Assembly: GCF_005876985.1 (NCBI RefSeq)
Contig: NZ_VAHD01000001.1
Coordinates: forward strand, 310,001-374,000
Length of the DNA stretch: 64,000 nucleotides
Direction: 5' to 3'
Source of the DNA: Rhodoferax bucti
Lineage (GTDB): Bacteria > Pseudomonadota > Gammaproteobacteria > Burkholderiales > Burkholderiaceae_C
Below the pieces are notes generated by a model, which made no database searches, was not told the origin of the DNA, and saw only the letters and a list, made by a program, of their open reading frames with translations. Both the position numbers and the translations under genes were made by a program. Positions 41,482-51,144 of this stretch are shown here, one piece after another. The stretch's first letter is position 1; each line of letters begins with the position of its first letter.

Positions 41482-43430
41482 GCTGCAGCCTTCACAGGGG
41501 CAAAGGTTTTGGTGTCTTCGATGCGCAGCGTGGCGCTGACGCTGCCGGTGCGGCCGTCTTCGAACTTCACCACGGTCTCAATGAACTGGGTGGTCTTGCC
41601 CTCGTACAGCGCATCCACCAACACCTGATACTTCTCGGCAATGAAGCCGCGGCGGACCTTGTTGGTGCGGGTCAATTCGCCATCGTCTGCATCCAGCTCT
41701 TTGTGCAGCACCAGAAAGCGGCTGATCTGGCTGCCAGCCAACAGCGCATCCGCACTCAGGTCAGCATTGACCTTCTCCACGCACTCTTTGATCAGCTCAT
41801 ACACCTGTGGCTTCTGGGCCAGGTCGGTGTAGCCGGCGTAAGGCAGGTTGCGGCGCTCGGCCCAGTTGCCCACGGCATCAAAGTCGATGTTGATCAGCAC
41901 ACACACCTTCTCGCGGCCATCGCCATAAGCCACCACTTCCTTGATGTGCTGGAAGAACTTGAGCTTGTTTTCCACGTACTTGGGGGCAAACATCGCATCG
42001 TTGAACGCACCACCTTTGAGGCGGCCCACGTCTTTGACGCGGTCGATGATCTTCAAGTGGCCGTGCGAATCGATGAAGCCTGCGTCACTGGTGTGGTACC
42101 AGCCGTCAGCCGTCAACACCTCGGCAGTCGCCGCTGGATTCTTGTAGTACTCCTTGAGCAAGCCGGGCGACTTGACCAAAATCTCGCCGTTCTCGGCCAC
42201 TTTGATCTCCACGCCTTCGCAAGGAATACCTACTGTGTCTGCGCGGGCCTGGTTGTCCGGCTGCAGGCACACAAACACCGCAGTCTCGGTAGAGCCGTAG
42301 AGCTGCTTGAGGTTGATGCCGATGGAGCGGTAGAAAGTAAACAGGTCCGGGCCGATGGCCTCACCGGCGGTGTAGGCCACGCGCACACGGCTGAGGCCCA
42401 AGGTGTTGCGCAAGGGGCCGTACACAAACAGATTGCCCAAGGCATACAAGGCACGGTCTGCACCCGACACCTCCAGCCCGTCCATCAACGCCGGGCCCAC
42501 CCGCTTGGCCACGTTCATGAAGTAATGGAACATGTTGCGCTTGATGCTGCCCGCGTCTTCCATGCGGATCATCACACTAGTCAACATGCCCTCGAACACG
42601 CGGGGTGGTGCAAAGTAGTAGGTCGGGCCGATCTCCTTCAGATCGATCGTGGCGGTGGCACTGCTCTCAGGGCAATTCACCACATAGCCACACGACAACC
42701 ACTGGGCGTAGCTGAAGATGTTTTGGCCGATCCACGCCGGAGGCATATAGGCCAACACCTCTTCGGCACTCGTGAGCTTGTCGAACTCGGCACCAGCGCG
42801 CGCACGGTTGAGCAAGGAGTCGTGCGTATGCACCACGCCCTTGGGGTTGCCGGTGGTGCCGGAGGTGAAGAACATGGCCGCCACATCGGTTTGAGCAATC
42901 TTGGCCACTTCACCCCGAAAGAATGCCGGATGAATCGCCGCGAAGGCTTTGCCGGCCGCTTGCAATTCGTCCATACCGGCCAGCCCCGGCTGGTCGTAAT
43001 TGCGCAGGCCGCGCGGGTCGTCAAAGTAGATGTGCTGCAGCTGTGGACACTGCTCGCGCACCTCCAGCAGCTTGTCGACCTGCTCCTGGTCTTCAGCGAA
43101 TGCAAAGCGCACTTCAGCGTTGTTGATGGGGAACACGCACTCAGGGGCTGCAGCGTCCTGGTACAGCGGAATCGGCACAGCGCCCAAGCTTTGGACGGCC
43201 AGCATGGTGGCGTACAGACGGGGGCGGTTGGCGCCCACTACCACCATGTGGTCACCACGCTGCAAACCTGCTTGATGCAGCCCGGCGGCCAAATGCTCCA
43301 CCATCACGGCCAGGTCACCCCAGCTCAGTGATTGCCAGATGCCGTATTCCTTTTCGCGCATGGCAGCGGCCTGCGGGCGCTGACTGGCGTGTTGCAGCAG
43401 AAGCTGCGGAAATGTCGTGTGCGTACCCAT
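41478..43430 (-). CDS. Long-chain-type acyl-CoA synthetase (AMP-forming)
   Basis: This 650-residue adenylate-forming enzyme has AMFFTSGTTGNPKGVVHTHD near residue 188, YMPPAWIGQNIFSYAQWL, QLYGSTETAVFVCLQ and WYHTSDAGFIDSHGHLKIID, with a FAA1-like layout. It forms acyl-CoA from a carboxylic acid, ATP and CoA. Placement as first gene of an ABC uptake operon, and next to a divergent Crp/Fnr regulator, points to an imported acid rather than general fatty acid use; the acid is unknown. Substrate-class assignment beyond 'long-chain-like' is weak. Confidence 0.88.
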   Translation of the reverse strand: MGTHTTFPQLLLQHASQRPQAAAMREKEYGIWQSLSWGDLAVMVEHLAAGLHQAGLQRGDHMVVVGANRPRLYATMLAVQSLGAVPIPLYQDAAAPECVFPINNAEVRFAFAEDQEQVDKLLEVREQCPQLQHIYFDDPRGLRNYDQPGLAGMDELQAAGKAFAAIHPAFFRGEVAKIAQTDVAAMFFTSGTTGNPKGVVHTHDSLLNRARAGAEFDKLTSAEEVLAYMPPAWIGQNIFSYAQWLSCGYVVNCPESSATATIDLKEIGPTYYFAPPRVFEGMLTSVMIRMEDAGSIKRNMFHYFMNVAKRVGPALMDGLEVSGADRALYALGNLFVYGPLRNTLGLSRVRVAYTAGEAIGPDLFTFYRSIGINLKQLYGSTETAVFVCLQPDNQARADTVGIPCEGVEIKVAENGEILVKSPGLLKEYYKNPAATAEVLTADGWYHTSDAGFIDSHGHLKIIDRVKDVGRLKGGAFNDAMFAPKYVENKLKFFQHIKEVVAYGDGREKVCVLINIDFDAVGNWAERRNLPYAGYTDLAQKPQVYELIKECVEKVNADLSADALLAGSQISRFLVLHKELDADDGELTRTNKVRRGFIAEKYQVLVDALYEGKTTQFIETVVKFEDGRTGSVSATLRIEDTKTFAPVKAAA

Positions 43431-43516
43431 TGCGTGTCACCTCGTTGTAACCCCTTGCATGGCTGGCAACGGGGCTTTGGTATGGAGCGAATGGTAGGAC
43501 TGCATTTGACGCCAAG

Positions 43517-43534
43517 TTGTCGTTTGGACGACAA
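43517..43534. promoter_or_regulatory. Palindrome, likely operator of the Crp/Fnr regulator
   Basis: TTGTCGT and ACGACAA form a perfect 7-4-7 palindrome in the 178-base gap between the divergent synthetase and regulator genes. Read as TGTCG-N6-CGACA it has the same 5-6-5 geometry as Crp sites (TGTGA-N6-TCACA). It lies 87 bases upstream of one start codon and 75 bases upstream of the other. Confidence 0.6.
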
Positions 43535-43608
43535 TTCGCACGATTCTCGGTAGGTGTTTTCCCTTCGCTGAACACCAACTTACACACGGGTTACATGAAG
43601 CTTTCACC

Positions 43609-44343
43609 ATGCCCACCGCACGCACCCCTGCCCCTGTAGACGCCACGCTGCACCAGCGCCGCCGCCCACTGACCGAAGCCGAGTTGGCGGCCATTCCGTG
43701 GCTGCATTTGCTGGCCCCGGGTGACCGAGAACGCGCAGTGGATGACTTGCGCATTGCCGAGGCGGAGCCGGGCGAATATCTGTGCCGCATGGGTCGCCCG
43801 GTGACGTATTGGTTCGGCGTGATCGATGGCCTGCTCAAGATGAGCAGCGACAACGCAGAGGGCCAAACCATGACCTTCACCGGTGTGCCACCCGGCGGCT
43901 GGTTTGGCGAGGGCACCGCCCTCAAACGCGAGACCTACCGCTACAACATCCAGGCCCTGCGCACCAGCATGGTGGCCGGCCTGCATGTAGACACCTTTCA
44001 CTGGCTGCTGGACCACTCGATTGCCTTCAACCGCTTTGTGATGAACCAGCTCAACGAGCGCTTGGGTCAGTTCATTGCCGCCCGCGAAATCGACCGCATG
44101 ACCAACCCCGACATCCGGGTGGCACGCAGCCTGGCCTCGCTCTTCAACCCGGTGCTCTACCCCGGCGTGGGTGAAGTGCTACGCATCACCCAGCAGGAGC
44201 TGGCGTACCTGGCCGGCCTCTCGCGCCAGCGGGTAAATGAAGCACTGAACGCCCTGGAGGCTCAGGGCTGCATCCAGGTGGAATACGGCGGCTTGCGCGT
44301 GCTGGATTTGCAGGCCCTGCGCTCGCGGATTTTTACGCGGTAG
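43609..44343 (+). CDS. Crp/Fnr family transcription regulator
   Basis: The 244-residue protein has a cyclic-nucleotide-binding-like beta roll (AEPGEYLCRMGRPVTYWFGV, VPPGGWFGEGTALK) and a C-terminal winged helix with ITQQELAYLAGLSRQRVNEA as recognition region. No Cys cluster for an Fe-S centre is seen near the N-terminus, so it is not an oxygen-sensing Fnr. It is divergent from the acyl-CoA synthetase/ABC operon and likely controls it, perhaps by sensing the imported acid or its CoA ester; this is inference. Confidence 0.9.
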   Translation: MPTARTPAPVDATLHQRRRPLTEAELAAIPWLHLLAPGDRERAVDDLRIAEAEPGEYLCRMGRPVTYWFGVIDGLLKMSSDNAEGQTMTFTGVPPGGWFGEGTALKRETYRYNIQALRTSMVAGLHVDTFHWLLDHSIAFNRFVMNQLNERLGQFIAAREIDRMTNPDIRVARSLASLFNPVLYPGVGEVLRITQQELAYLAGLSRQRVNEALNALEAQGCIQVEYGGLRVLDLQALRSRIFTR

Positions 44344-44365
44344 CGACAGTGAGAAAATACGCCTC

Positions 44366-44614
44366 ATGACCAACACTACCGAACGCCCCGCCCTGCCCGA
44401 CCACCTGTCCATCGACCCGCGCAGCCCCCACCATGTGGCTGCCGTGTTCGAGCACGACATCGGCATCCGCTTCAACGACAAAGAACGCCAAGACGTCGAG
44501 GAATACTGCGTCAGCGAAGGCTGGATCAAAGTGCCCGCTGGCAAAACCGTAGACCGCAAAGGCCGCCCCTTGCTGATCAAGCTCAAGGGCAAGGTCGAAG
44601 CCTTTTACCGCTGA
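44366..44614 (+). CDS. DUF3297 family protein
   Basis: This 82-residue protein (LPDHLSIDPRSPHHVAAVFE, RFNDKERQDVEEYCVSEGWI, GKTVDRKGRPLLIKLKGKVE) matches the DUF3297 family, short conserved proteobacterial proteins of unknown role. It has no signal or membrane segment. It begins 22 bases after the Crp/Fnr gene and is followed by a dispersed repeat. Confidence 0.85.
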   Translation: MTNTTERPALPDHLSIDPRSPHHVAAVFEHDIGIRFNDKERQDVEEYCVSEGWIKVPAGKTVDRKGRPLLIKLKGKVEAFYR

Positions 44615-44630
44615 TAGTTATCAACCCAAT

Positions 44631-44684
44631 CAGCCCCTGGCGCCCATGGAATGTGCGCAAGCAGCTCTCAAAACAATAGCAAAC
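44631..44684 (+). repeat. Dispersed intergenic repeat, copy 3
   Basis: This copy reads CAGCCCCTGGCGCCCATGGA then ATGTGCGCAAGCAGCTCTCA and AAACAATAGCAAA. It ends six bases before the pseudouridine synthase start, so it occupies that gene's leader. Confidence 0.8.
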
Positions 44685-44689
44685 GCACC

Positions 44690-45718
44690 ATGACCGACCA
44701 GACTCCTCCCCGCCCCGTCCTGCGCCGCGCGCCACCGCCCGCCCAAGACGCTGCAGCCCCCACCGGCGCACGGCGTGCTCCGCCACCCGCAGCATCCGCG
44801 CGCGCGCCGGGCAACCGTGCCATTCCCCAAGGCCAAAGCAATACCGCCGCCCACGGCGCCGGTGGCACTGTGCGCTTGAACAAACGCATGGCTGACCTCG
44901 GCATGGCATCGCGCCGTGAGGCGGATGACTGGATTGCCAAGGGCTGGGTCAAAGTCAACGGTAAAGTGGCCGAGATGGGCATGCAGGTGCTGCCCGATGT
45001 GCGCATCGAAATCGACAAGCAGGCCCAGGGCCAGCAGGCCAACCAAGTGACCATCCTGCTGAATAAGCCGCTGGGGATTGTGAGCGGGCAGGCCGAGGAC
45101 GGGCATGAGCCCGCCATCAAGCTCATCCAGCCCCAGAACCGCTGGCGCGATGACAACGCCCGTTTCTTCTTCCACGGCAGCCAGCTCAAGAGCCTGGTGC
45201 CCGCCGGCCGGCTGGACATTGACTCCACCGGCCTGCTGGTGCTGACCCAGGACGGCCGCGTGGCCCGCCAGCTGATCGGCGAGGACTCGGTGATGGAAAA
45301 GGAATACCTGGTGCGCGTGGCCTACACCGGCGTGGAAAACCCCGGGGCGGCCAACTCGCCTGCGGCCACTTACCCGGCACTGGCCGGACGCGGCAAACCT
45401 CAACAGCTCATCCGCTTGGACGATGACGACCCGGTCACCAGCGATGTGCAAAGTGTGTTCCCCCCCGAGAAGCTGCAACTGCTGCGCCACGGCCTAAGCC
45501 TGGACGACCAGCGCTTGAAGCCCGCCAAAGTGGAGTGGCAAAACCCCGAGCAACTGCGCTTTGTGCTGACCGAAGGCAAAAAGCGCCAGATCCGCCGCAT
45601 GTGCGAGTTAGTCGGCCTGAAGGTGGTGGGCCTCAAGCGCGTGCGCGTCGGCAAGGTCATGCTGGGCAACCTGCCGGTAGGCCAGTGGCGCTATCTGCAG
45701 CCGCACGAAAAGTTCTAA
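44690..45718 (+). CDS. 23S rRNA pseudouridine synthase, RluB/E/F type
   Basis: The protein (342 residues from the ATG at 44690) has a Pro-Ala-Arg-rich N-terminal tail (~60 residues), an S4 domain ([20 protein letters not shown]), and the RsuA/RluB-family catalytic block [19 protein letters not shown] with the nucleophile Asp, then EKEYLVRV and [20 protein letters not shown]. It isomerises a uridine in 23S rRNA; the RluF branch looks most likely from [10 protein letters not shown] and the [16 protein letters not shown] end. An ATG at 44651 lies within the dispersed repeat and was not chosen. Confidence 0.87.
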   Translation: MTDQTPPRPVLRRAPPPAQDAAAPTGARRAPPPAASARAPGNRAIPQGQSNTAAHGAGGTVRLNKRMADLGMASRREADDWIAKGWVKVNGKVAEMGMQVLPDVRIEIDKQAQGQQANQVTILLNKPLGIVSGQAEDGHEPAIKLIQPQNRWRDDNARFFFHGSQLKSLVPAGRLDIDSTGLLVLTQDGRVARQLIGEDSVMEKEYLVRVAYTGVENPGAANSPAATYPALAGRGKPQQLIRLDDDDPVTSDVQSVFPPEKLQLLRHGLSLDDQRLKPAKVEWQNPEQLRFVLTEGKKRQIRRMCELVGLKVVGLKRVRVGKVMLGNLPVGQWRYLQPHEKF

Positions 45719-45730
45719 ACCAAGGCACCC

Positions 45731-46990
45731 ATGCCCACACCGCCCCGCACCAAGGTCTCTGCCAAAGCCATCGCCACAGACCTGCGGGGCGCAGCCCAGC
45801 TGGCCACCCAGGCCACCTTGGGCGTAGCGCGCATGGCTGAGGGCGTGCACCAATCGGTGCTCGGCACACTGGGCACCAAGGGCGCCACCGCAATAGGCCG
45901 CCCGCTGCAAACCACCGGCCTCACGGGCCTGGTGTACAGCGCGGTGCGTGGCATCACCACCCTGGTCGGCAAAACCGCAGACACCGCCTTGCGTGCCCTC
46001 ACCCCTTTGCTGGAAAGCGCAGACACCGAGCCCCCCGAATCGCCCCAACGCGCTGCCGTGGTGGCCGCACTCAACGGCGTGCTGGGCGACCACTTGGCCG
46101 CCACCGGCAACCCGCTGGCTACGCCAATGACGCTGCGCTTCCACGGCCGGGTGCTGGAAGCTGGCCACATGCCAGCCCCGGCGGCCTTCAACAACAAGCT
46201 GCTGATCGTGCTGCACGGCCTGTGCATGAACGACCTGCAGTGGAAACATGCAGCGGCCGACGGCCAACCCACCAGCCACGCCGCCGCACTGGCAGAAGCC
46301 CATGGCTACACCCCTGTTTTTGTGCGCTACAACACCGGCTTGCATATCTCGATCAATGGCGCAGCTCTGTCAGAAAAGCTCAGCCAACTGGTGGCCCAGT
46401 GGCCTGTGGCGGTGGAGAGCATCACCGTGCTGGCGCACAGCATGGGCGGACTGGTGGCACGCAGTGCCTGTGCCACCGCAGAGGTCAACGCAGCTCCGTG
46501 GCGAGCCCTGCTCAAGGCCATGGTGTTTCTGGGCACGCCCCACCACGGGGCACCGCTGGAGCGGGCAGGCAACTGGGTCGATGTAGTGCTGGGCAGCACA
46601 CCGTATTCACGCCCGCTGGCCAAGCTGGGGCAGTTGCGCAGTGCCGGCATCACTGACCTGCGCTACGGCTTGGTGCAAGCGTCGGACTGGCTAGGCCACG
46701 ACCGCTTCCACCGCCAACCCGACCGGCGCACCCATTTGCCCTTGCCCGAGGGTGTGGCCTGCTACACCGTAGCAGCCACCGTGGCCAAACCACGCAGCCT
46801 GCTGGCCGAGCGCCTGGTAGGCGACGGACTGGTGCCGCTACACAGCGCTTTGGGCCGACACGACGATGCGGCCCGCACGCTGCACTTCGCCAAAGACCGG
46901 CAAGCTGTGGTCTACCGCCTCAACCACATGGAATTGCTGAGCAGCCCGGTGGTGCGCGAGCTGTTGTTGGAGTGGCTCGCCCCCTCTTGA
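45731..46990 (+). CDS. Alpha/beta hydrolase, lipase-like
   Basis: This 419-residue protein has an N-terminal Ala-rich helical part (~110 residues) and then a hydrolase fold with LLIVLHGLCMNDLQWKH near residue 157, the nucleophile elbow VLAHSMGGLVARSA near 235, and FLGTPHHGAPLERAGNW. The HSMGG and GTPHHG strips are shared with PGAP1-type and triacylglycerol lipases. No signal peptide is evident. It lies 13 bases after the pseudouridine synthase gene. The substrate is unknown. Confidence 0.83.
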   Translation: MPTPPRTKVSAKAIATDLRGAAQLATQATLGVARMAEGVHQSVLGTLGTKGATAIGRPLQTTGLTGLVYSAVRGITTLVGKTADTALRALTPLLESADTEPPESPQRAAVVAALNGVLGDHLAATGNPLATPMTLRFHGRVLEAGHMPAPAAFNNKLLIVLHGLCMNDLQWKHAAADGQPTSHAAALAEAHGYTPVFVRYNTGLHISINGAALSEKLSQLVAQWPVAVESITVLAHSMGGLVARSACATAEVNAAPWRALLKAMVFLGTPHHGAPLERAGNWVDVVLGSTPYSRPLAKLGQLRSAGITDLRYGLVQASDWLGHDRFHRQPDRRTHLPLPEGVACYTVAATVAKPRSLLAERLVGDGLVPLHSALGRHDDAARTLHFAKDRQAVVYRLNHMELLSSPVVRELLLEWLAPS

Positions 46991-47086
46991 AACCCACCCC
47001 GTCGCCCATAATTGAGGGTTGCCCGCGCCGCAGGTGCTTTTTGCCTTGCGGCGCACACCGCTTTTTTGAGACTCAGAGACTGAACT

Positions 47087-49099
47087 ATGACCAAGCAAAC
47101 CATGAATTTCCAGGCCGAAGTCGCCCAGCTGCTGCACCTGGTGACGCACTCCCTGTACTCCAACAAAGAGATTTTTCTGCGTGAGTTGATCTCCAACGCC
47201 TCTGACGCCTGCGACAAGCTGCGTTTTGAGGCCATCAACAACAGCGGACTCTACGAGAACGACTCCGAGCTGAAGGTCAAGGTCACCTTCGACAAGGACG
47301 CCAAGACGCTGACCATCACCGACAACGGTATTGGCCTCTCCATGCAAGAAGCCATCGACAACCTGGGCACGATCGCCAAGAGCGGCACCAAAGACTTTGT
47401 GAGCAAGTTGACCGGTGACCAGAAGGCCGACAGCAACCTGATCGGTCAGTTCGGCGTGGGCTTTTACTCCGGCTTCATCGTGGCTGACAAGATCACCGTC
47501 GAATCCCGCCATGCCGGACTGAAGGCCGATGAAGCCGTGCGCTGGGTGAGCGATGGCGGCGCCAGCGGTGGCGGTGCCTTTGAGGTGGAAGCCATCTCGC
47601 GCGAAGCCCGCGGCACCAGCGTGATCCTGCACCTGCGCGACGACGCCTCCGACTACCTGCAGACCTGGAAGGTCAAGGGCATCATCAACAAGTACTCCGA
47701 CCACATCAGCCTGCCCATCCTGATGGAAAAGGAAGAGTGGAAAGACGGCGAGCTGATCAACCCGTCCGACGAGAACGGCGGCCGCCAACCCGGCAGCATG
47801 GTCAAGACCGGCGAGTGGGAAACCGTCAACAAGGCCAACGCCATCTGGGCGCGCGCCAAGAAAGACGTGACCCAAGAGCAGTACGACGATTTCTACAAGC
47901 AAATCAGCCACGACTTCGAAGCCCCCCTGGCCCACACCCACAACCGCGTGGAAGGCAGTACCGAATACACCCAGCTGCTGTACATCCCCGGCAAAGCGCC
48001 GCAAGACCTGTACAGCCGCGACCACAAGGGCGGCCTGAAGCTGTATGTGAAGCGCGTGTTCATCATGGACGACGCCGAAGCTCTGCTGCCCGGCTACCTG
48101 CGCTTTGTGAAGGGCGTGGTGGACTCCGCCGACCTGCCCCTGAACGTGAGCCGTGAGCTGCTGCAGGAAAGCCGCGATGTGAAGGCCATCCGCGATGGCA
48201 ACACCAAGCGCGTGCTCTCCATGCTGGAAGCGCTGGCCAAGAACGACAAGCTGCCGGACGCTACCGAAGGGGCAGGCCAGCCCGCAGATGGCGTCACCGA
48301 CGTGCTGAGCGCTGAAGAAAAGGCCGAGCAGGAAGCCAACCTGGGCAAGTACACCAAGTTCTACGCCGAGTTTGGCGCGGTGCTCAAAGAAGGCTTGGGC
48401 GAAGACTTCGGCAACAAGGAACGTTTGGCCAAGCTGCTGCGCTTTGCCTCCACCAGCAGCGACACCACCAGCGTGGCACTGGCCGACTACAAGGCCCGCA
48501 TGAAGGAAGGCCAAGAGGCCATCTACTACATCACCGCCGAAACCCTGGCCGCCGCCAAGAACAGCCCGCAACTCGAAGTGTTCAAGAAGAAGGGCATTGA
48601 AGTGCTCTTGATGACCGACCGCGTGGACGAGTGGGCCCTGAACTACCTGCACGACTTCGACGGCACCCCCATGCAATCCGTGGCCAAGGGCGCAGTGGAC
48701 TTGGGTAAGCTGCAAGACGAATCTGAGAAAAAAGCCGCTGAAGAAGCGGCTGAAGCCTTCAAGCCCGTGCTGGCCAAACTCAAGGAAGCGCTCAAGGACA
48801 AAGCCGACGATGTGCGCGTGACCACCCGTCTGGTCGACAGCGCTGCCTGCCTGGTGGTGCAAGATGACGGCATGAGCACCCAACTGGCACGCCTGCTCAA
48901 GCAAGCCGGCCAGAGCGCGCCCGAAGTGAAGCCCGTGCTGGAGGTGAACGCCGACCACGCCCTGGTGAAAAAGCTGGACGGCTCGGTGCACTTCCACGAC
49001 CTGGCCCACATCCTGTTTGACCAGGCCTTGCTGGCCGAAGGCGGCTTGCCAGCGGACCCGGCAGCCTATGTAAAGCGGGTGAACGCACTGCTGGTGTAA
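47087..49099 (+). CDS. htpG: Hsp90 chaperone HtpG
   Basis: HtpG is the bacterial Hsp90, an ATP-driven dimeric cytosolic chaperone. The 670-residue product has the GHKL ATPase N-terminus ([55 protein letters not shown]), a middle domain with [20 protein letters not shown] and a C-terminal dimerisation region; the length is slightly above E. coli HtpG. The first ATG ([12 protein letters not shown]) was kept. A strong terminator follows at 49191. Confidence 0.96.
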   Translation: MTKQTMNFQAEVAQLLHLVTHSLYSNKEIFLRELISNASDACDKLRFEAINNSGLYENDSELKVKVTFDKDAKTLTITDNGIGLSMQEAIDNLGTIAKSGTKDFVSKLTGDQKADSNLIGQFGVGFYSGFIVADKITVESRHAGLKADEAVRWVSDGGASGGGAFEVEAISREARGTSVILHLRDDASDYLQTWKVKGIINKYSDHISLPILMEKEEWKDGELINPSDENGGRQPGSMVKTGEWETVNKANAIWARAKKDVTQEQYDDFYKQISHDFEAPLAHTHNRVEGSTEYTQLLYIPGKAPQDLYSRDHKGGLKLYVKRVFIMDDAEALLPGYLRFVKGVVDSADLPLNVSRELLQESRDVKAIRDGNTKRVLSMLEALAKNDKLPDATEGAGQPADGVTDVLSAEEKAEQEANLGKYTKFYAEFGAVLKEGLGEDFGNKERLAKLLRFASTSSDTTSVALADYKARMKEGQEAIYYITAETLAAAKNSPQLEVFKKKGIEVLLMTDRVDEWALNYLHDFDGTPMQSVAKGAVDLGKLQDESEKKAAEEAAEAFKPVLAKLKEALKDKADDVRVTTRLVDSAACLVVQDDGMSTQLARLLKQAGQSAPEVKPVLEVNADHALVKKLDGSVHFHDLAHILFDQALLAEGGLPADPAAYVKRVNALLV

Positions 49100-49124
49100 A
49101 AACTCGGGCGCCAGGGGCCAAATT

Positions 49125-49176
49125 GGCCTCTAGCACCCGTATTACATGCGCAAGAAGCTATCAAATCAGTAGCAAA
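49125..49176 (+). repeat. Dispersed intergenic repeat, copy 4
   Basis: This copy reads GGCCTCTAGCACCCGTATTA then CATGCGCAAGAAGCTATCAA and ATCAGTAGCAAA. It is placed between the htpG stop and its terminator. Confidence 0.8.
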
Positions 49177-49190
49177 TTACGCAAACAGAA

Positions 49191-49224
49191 AGCCCCGCAA
49201 GTCTCACGACTGCGGGGCTTTTTT
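49191..49224 (+). terminator. Strong intrinsic terminator after htpG
   Basis: AGCCCCGCAAGTC pairs with GACTGCGGGGCT with one bulged A and a TCAC loop, followed by six Ts. It also faces the end of the convergent cytochrome b561 gene, where the reverse T run (CTTTCTG) is weaker. Confidence 0.92.
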
Positions 49225-49243
49225 CAAATACGAACGGCTGTGC

Positions 49244-49810
49244 TCAGCGCTTGCCCCCAGGCAGCATCGACTTCAACACGCCATCTTTCAACACCACGTG
49301 GTGGTAGAGAGCCGCCACGGCATGCAGTCCGGCCAGCCAGATGATGGCATCGCCCAGAAATTCGTGCACATCGCCCCAATCCGCCAGATCGGCTATCGGT
49401 AGGGCTTTGATCCACGGCAGCTCATTGATGCGGATGCCGCCCAGCAGGGTCACGGGGTGCCCCTCTGTGCCCAAGGCCAACAAGGCGGTGACCGGCGTCG
49501 CCAACAGCAGCAACCAGAGCAGCCCGTGCACGCCCTTGGAGGCCAGCGTCATCCAGGTAGCCATATTGAAGTGGGGCGTAGCCGGGCGCACCAGCACCCA
49601 CAACAGCCGCAGCAGCGTGAGCACCAACACGGTGATACCCAGCGACTCGTGCCACACGATGTCCAGCCGGGTCGCGGGGTCTACGCCATTGCGCATCAAA
49701 CGGCCGAAGCCGCCCGGCCCGAGAACGAAGGCAATCAGCACGGCAACAGCCGTGAGCCAATGAAACACTTGGCTCACGCGGTCATAACGGGTTTTGGATG
49801 GGTACGGCAT
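49244..49810 (-). CDS. Cytochrome b561 family protein
   Basis: The protein (188 residues from the ATG at 49810, after GGAGG) is a four-helix membrane cytochrome b. Haem-ligand His candidates occur in SQVFHWLTAVAVL, DIVWHESLGITVLVL, WGDVHEFLGDAIIWL and AGLHAVAALYHHVV. Such proteins pass electrons from quinol to periplasmic acceptors. It is convergent with htpG and its partner is not apparent. Confidence 0.88.
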   Translation of the reverse strand: MPYPSKTRYDRVSQVFHWLTAVAVLIAFVLGPGGFGRLMRNGVDPATRLDIVWHESLGITVLVLTLLRLLWVLVRPATPHFNMATWMTLASKGVHGLLWLLLLATPVTALLALGTEGHPVTLLGGIRINELPWIKALPIADLADWGDVHEFLGDAIIWLAGLHAVAALYHHVVLKDGVLKSMLPGGKR

Positions 49811-49897
49811 AGAGTCCTCCTCACAGGGAAGACCCACTGTAAACCCGCCGTGTGAAGCTGCGGTTAACGCAGGCCGACACGGCCCGGGCGGAGCCAC

Positions 49898-51061
49898 TCA
49901 GGCGTAGTCGCCAGGCTCGCGAGCATCCGCAAAGCGCAGCTTGATGGCCATGCGCGCTTCCTTGGCCTCCAACAAGGCCTCCACGCAATCGCCATCGAGT
50001 TGGCCGGCGACCACCTCGGCACGCAGCTCGGCACACACATGTGCGTCATCCCATGAGCTTTTGTAAGCGCGGCGGTTGCTCAAGGCGTCGTACACATCGG
50101 CGACCGCCACAATGCGGCCCTCCAGCGGGATCTGCTCCATGGTCAGGCCCCGCGGGTAGCCCGAGCCATCGCCCCGCTCGTGGTGGGTGGAGACGATGTT
50201 GCACATCACCTGCTTCTGAAAACTGCCTTTGAGCCCCAGGTCGGTGCTGATGCGCTGGATGATGTCCACCCCCAGTGCCACATGCCGCTTCATCACCTCG
50301 TACTCGGCAGCATCCAGCCGGCCGGGTTTTAACAGAATATGGTCAGGGATGCCGACCTTGCCGATGTCGTGCAGCGGCGCAAACAACTGCACGTACTCCA
50401 CATATTCATCGCTCAGGCCATACACCGGCGCCAAGGCCCGCGCCATGATGCGCGAGTAGTAGGCAATGCGCTCCAAGTGCTGTCCGGTTTCAAAGTCGCG
50501 GGTGCGGGCCAGGTCCACGGCCACCTGAATGGTGCTCACCACGCCATGCACCAGACGGCGCTGCATCAGGAAAAGGTGGGAAATCAGCTCTGAAAAATCG
50601 TGCAGCAAATCTGCATGCTCTTCGGTGAAGGCATGCGGTGTTTTGGAGTCGTAAAACAAAAAGCCCGCCAGTGCATCCCCTTGGAATACCGGCGAGGTCA
50701 CACTGGCGCGGTAATGCTGGTGCTTAAGCCAGCGGGTGTGCTCGGTGGGGGCACCAAATGCCTCTGCAATTTCACCCACCACCCGGCTGCGGCGACTCTC
50801 GGCCAAGGCCTGCAAAGAGGGCACGCGGGACAGAGGCACCTCGTAGTTCTGCAAGGTGTCGTCCCCCACCGTGCTGCTGACAAAGGTTTTGAGCATGCCG
50901 CTCACCGCGTCGTACAGCACCACCGCCACCCGGTCGACCTGGGAAAAGCGGGCCGTGATCAGCCCATGGATCATGCGCAACTGGGTTTCCAGATCGGCAC
51001 TGGAGGTGCGCAATGCCGGTACGGCAGAAGTTGCGGACGGTGAAGCAGTCATGGGCTGCAT
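49898..51061 (-). CDS. GAF/HD-GYP c-di-GMP phosphodiesterase
   Basis: The protein (387 residues from the ATG at 51061, after GCGGAG) has an N-terminal GAF-like sensor (VDRAVVLYDAVSG region, then GDALAGFLFYDSKTPHAFTE) and a C-terminal HD-GYP domain with LFAPLHDIGKVGIPDHILLK, VMKRHVALGVDII, VSTHHERGDGSGYPRGLTME and VAVADVYDALSNRRAYK. HD and GYP residues are all present, so hydrolysis of c-di-GMP to GMP is likely. A diguanylate cyclase is encoded 3.3 kb away. The ligand of the GAF domain is unknown. Confidence 0.9.
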   Translation of the reverse strand: MQPMTASPSATSAVPALRTSSADLETQLRMIHGLITARFSQVDRVAVVLYDAVSGMLKTFVSSTVGDDTLQNYEVPLSRVPSLQALAESRRSRVVGEIAEAFGAPTEHTRWLKHQHYRASVTSPVFQGDALAGFLFYDSKTPHAFTEEHADLLHDFSELISHLFLMQRRLVHGVVSTIQVAVDLARTRDFETGQHLERIAYYSRIMARALAPVYGLSDEYVEYVQLFAPLHDIGKVGIPDHILLKPGRLDAAEYEVMKRHVALGVDIIQRISTDLGLKGSFQKQVMCNIVSTHHERGDGSGYPRGLTMEQIPLEGRIVAVADVYDALSNRRAYKSSWDDAHVCAELRAEVVAGQLDGDCVEALLEAKEARMAIKLRFADAREPGDYA

Positions 51062-51144
51062 TGTTAACCAATCTCCGCACTGCAAACGCTATAGCCTGAC
51101 ACAATCTACGGCATTCATTCCTGCCATTTCACGTTTTACACACT

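Noticed and set aside
41703..43331. A 542-codon plus-strand frame opposite the acyl-CoA synthetase gene
   Set aside because: The minus strand has all AMP-ligase motifs; the plus frame has no recognisable domain and is His/Ala/Val-rich.
43517..43534. Classical FNR box in the Crp/Fnr intergenic region
   Set aside because: The palindrome does not match TTGAT-N4-ATCAA spacing and the regulator lacks an N-terminal Cys cluster.
46838..49009. A 723-codon open frame on the minus strand opposite htpG
   Set aside because: It is antisense to a fully conserved HtpG and has His/Gly/Val-rich composition typical of the mirror frame of G+C-rich genes.
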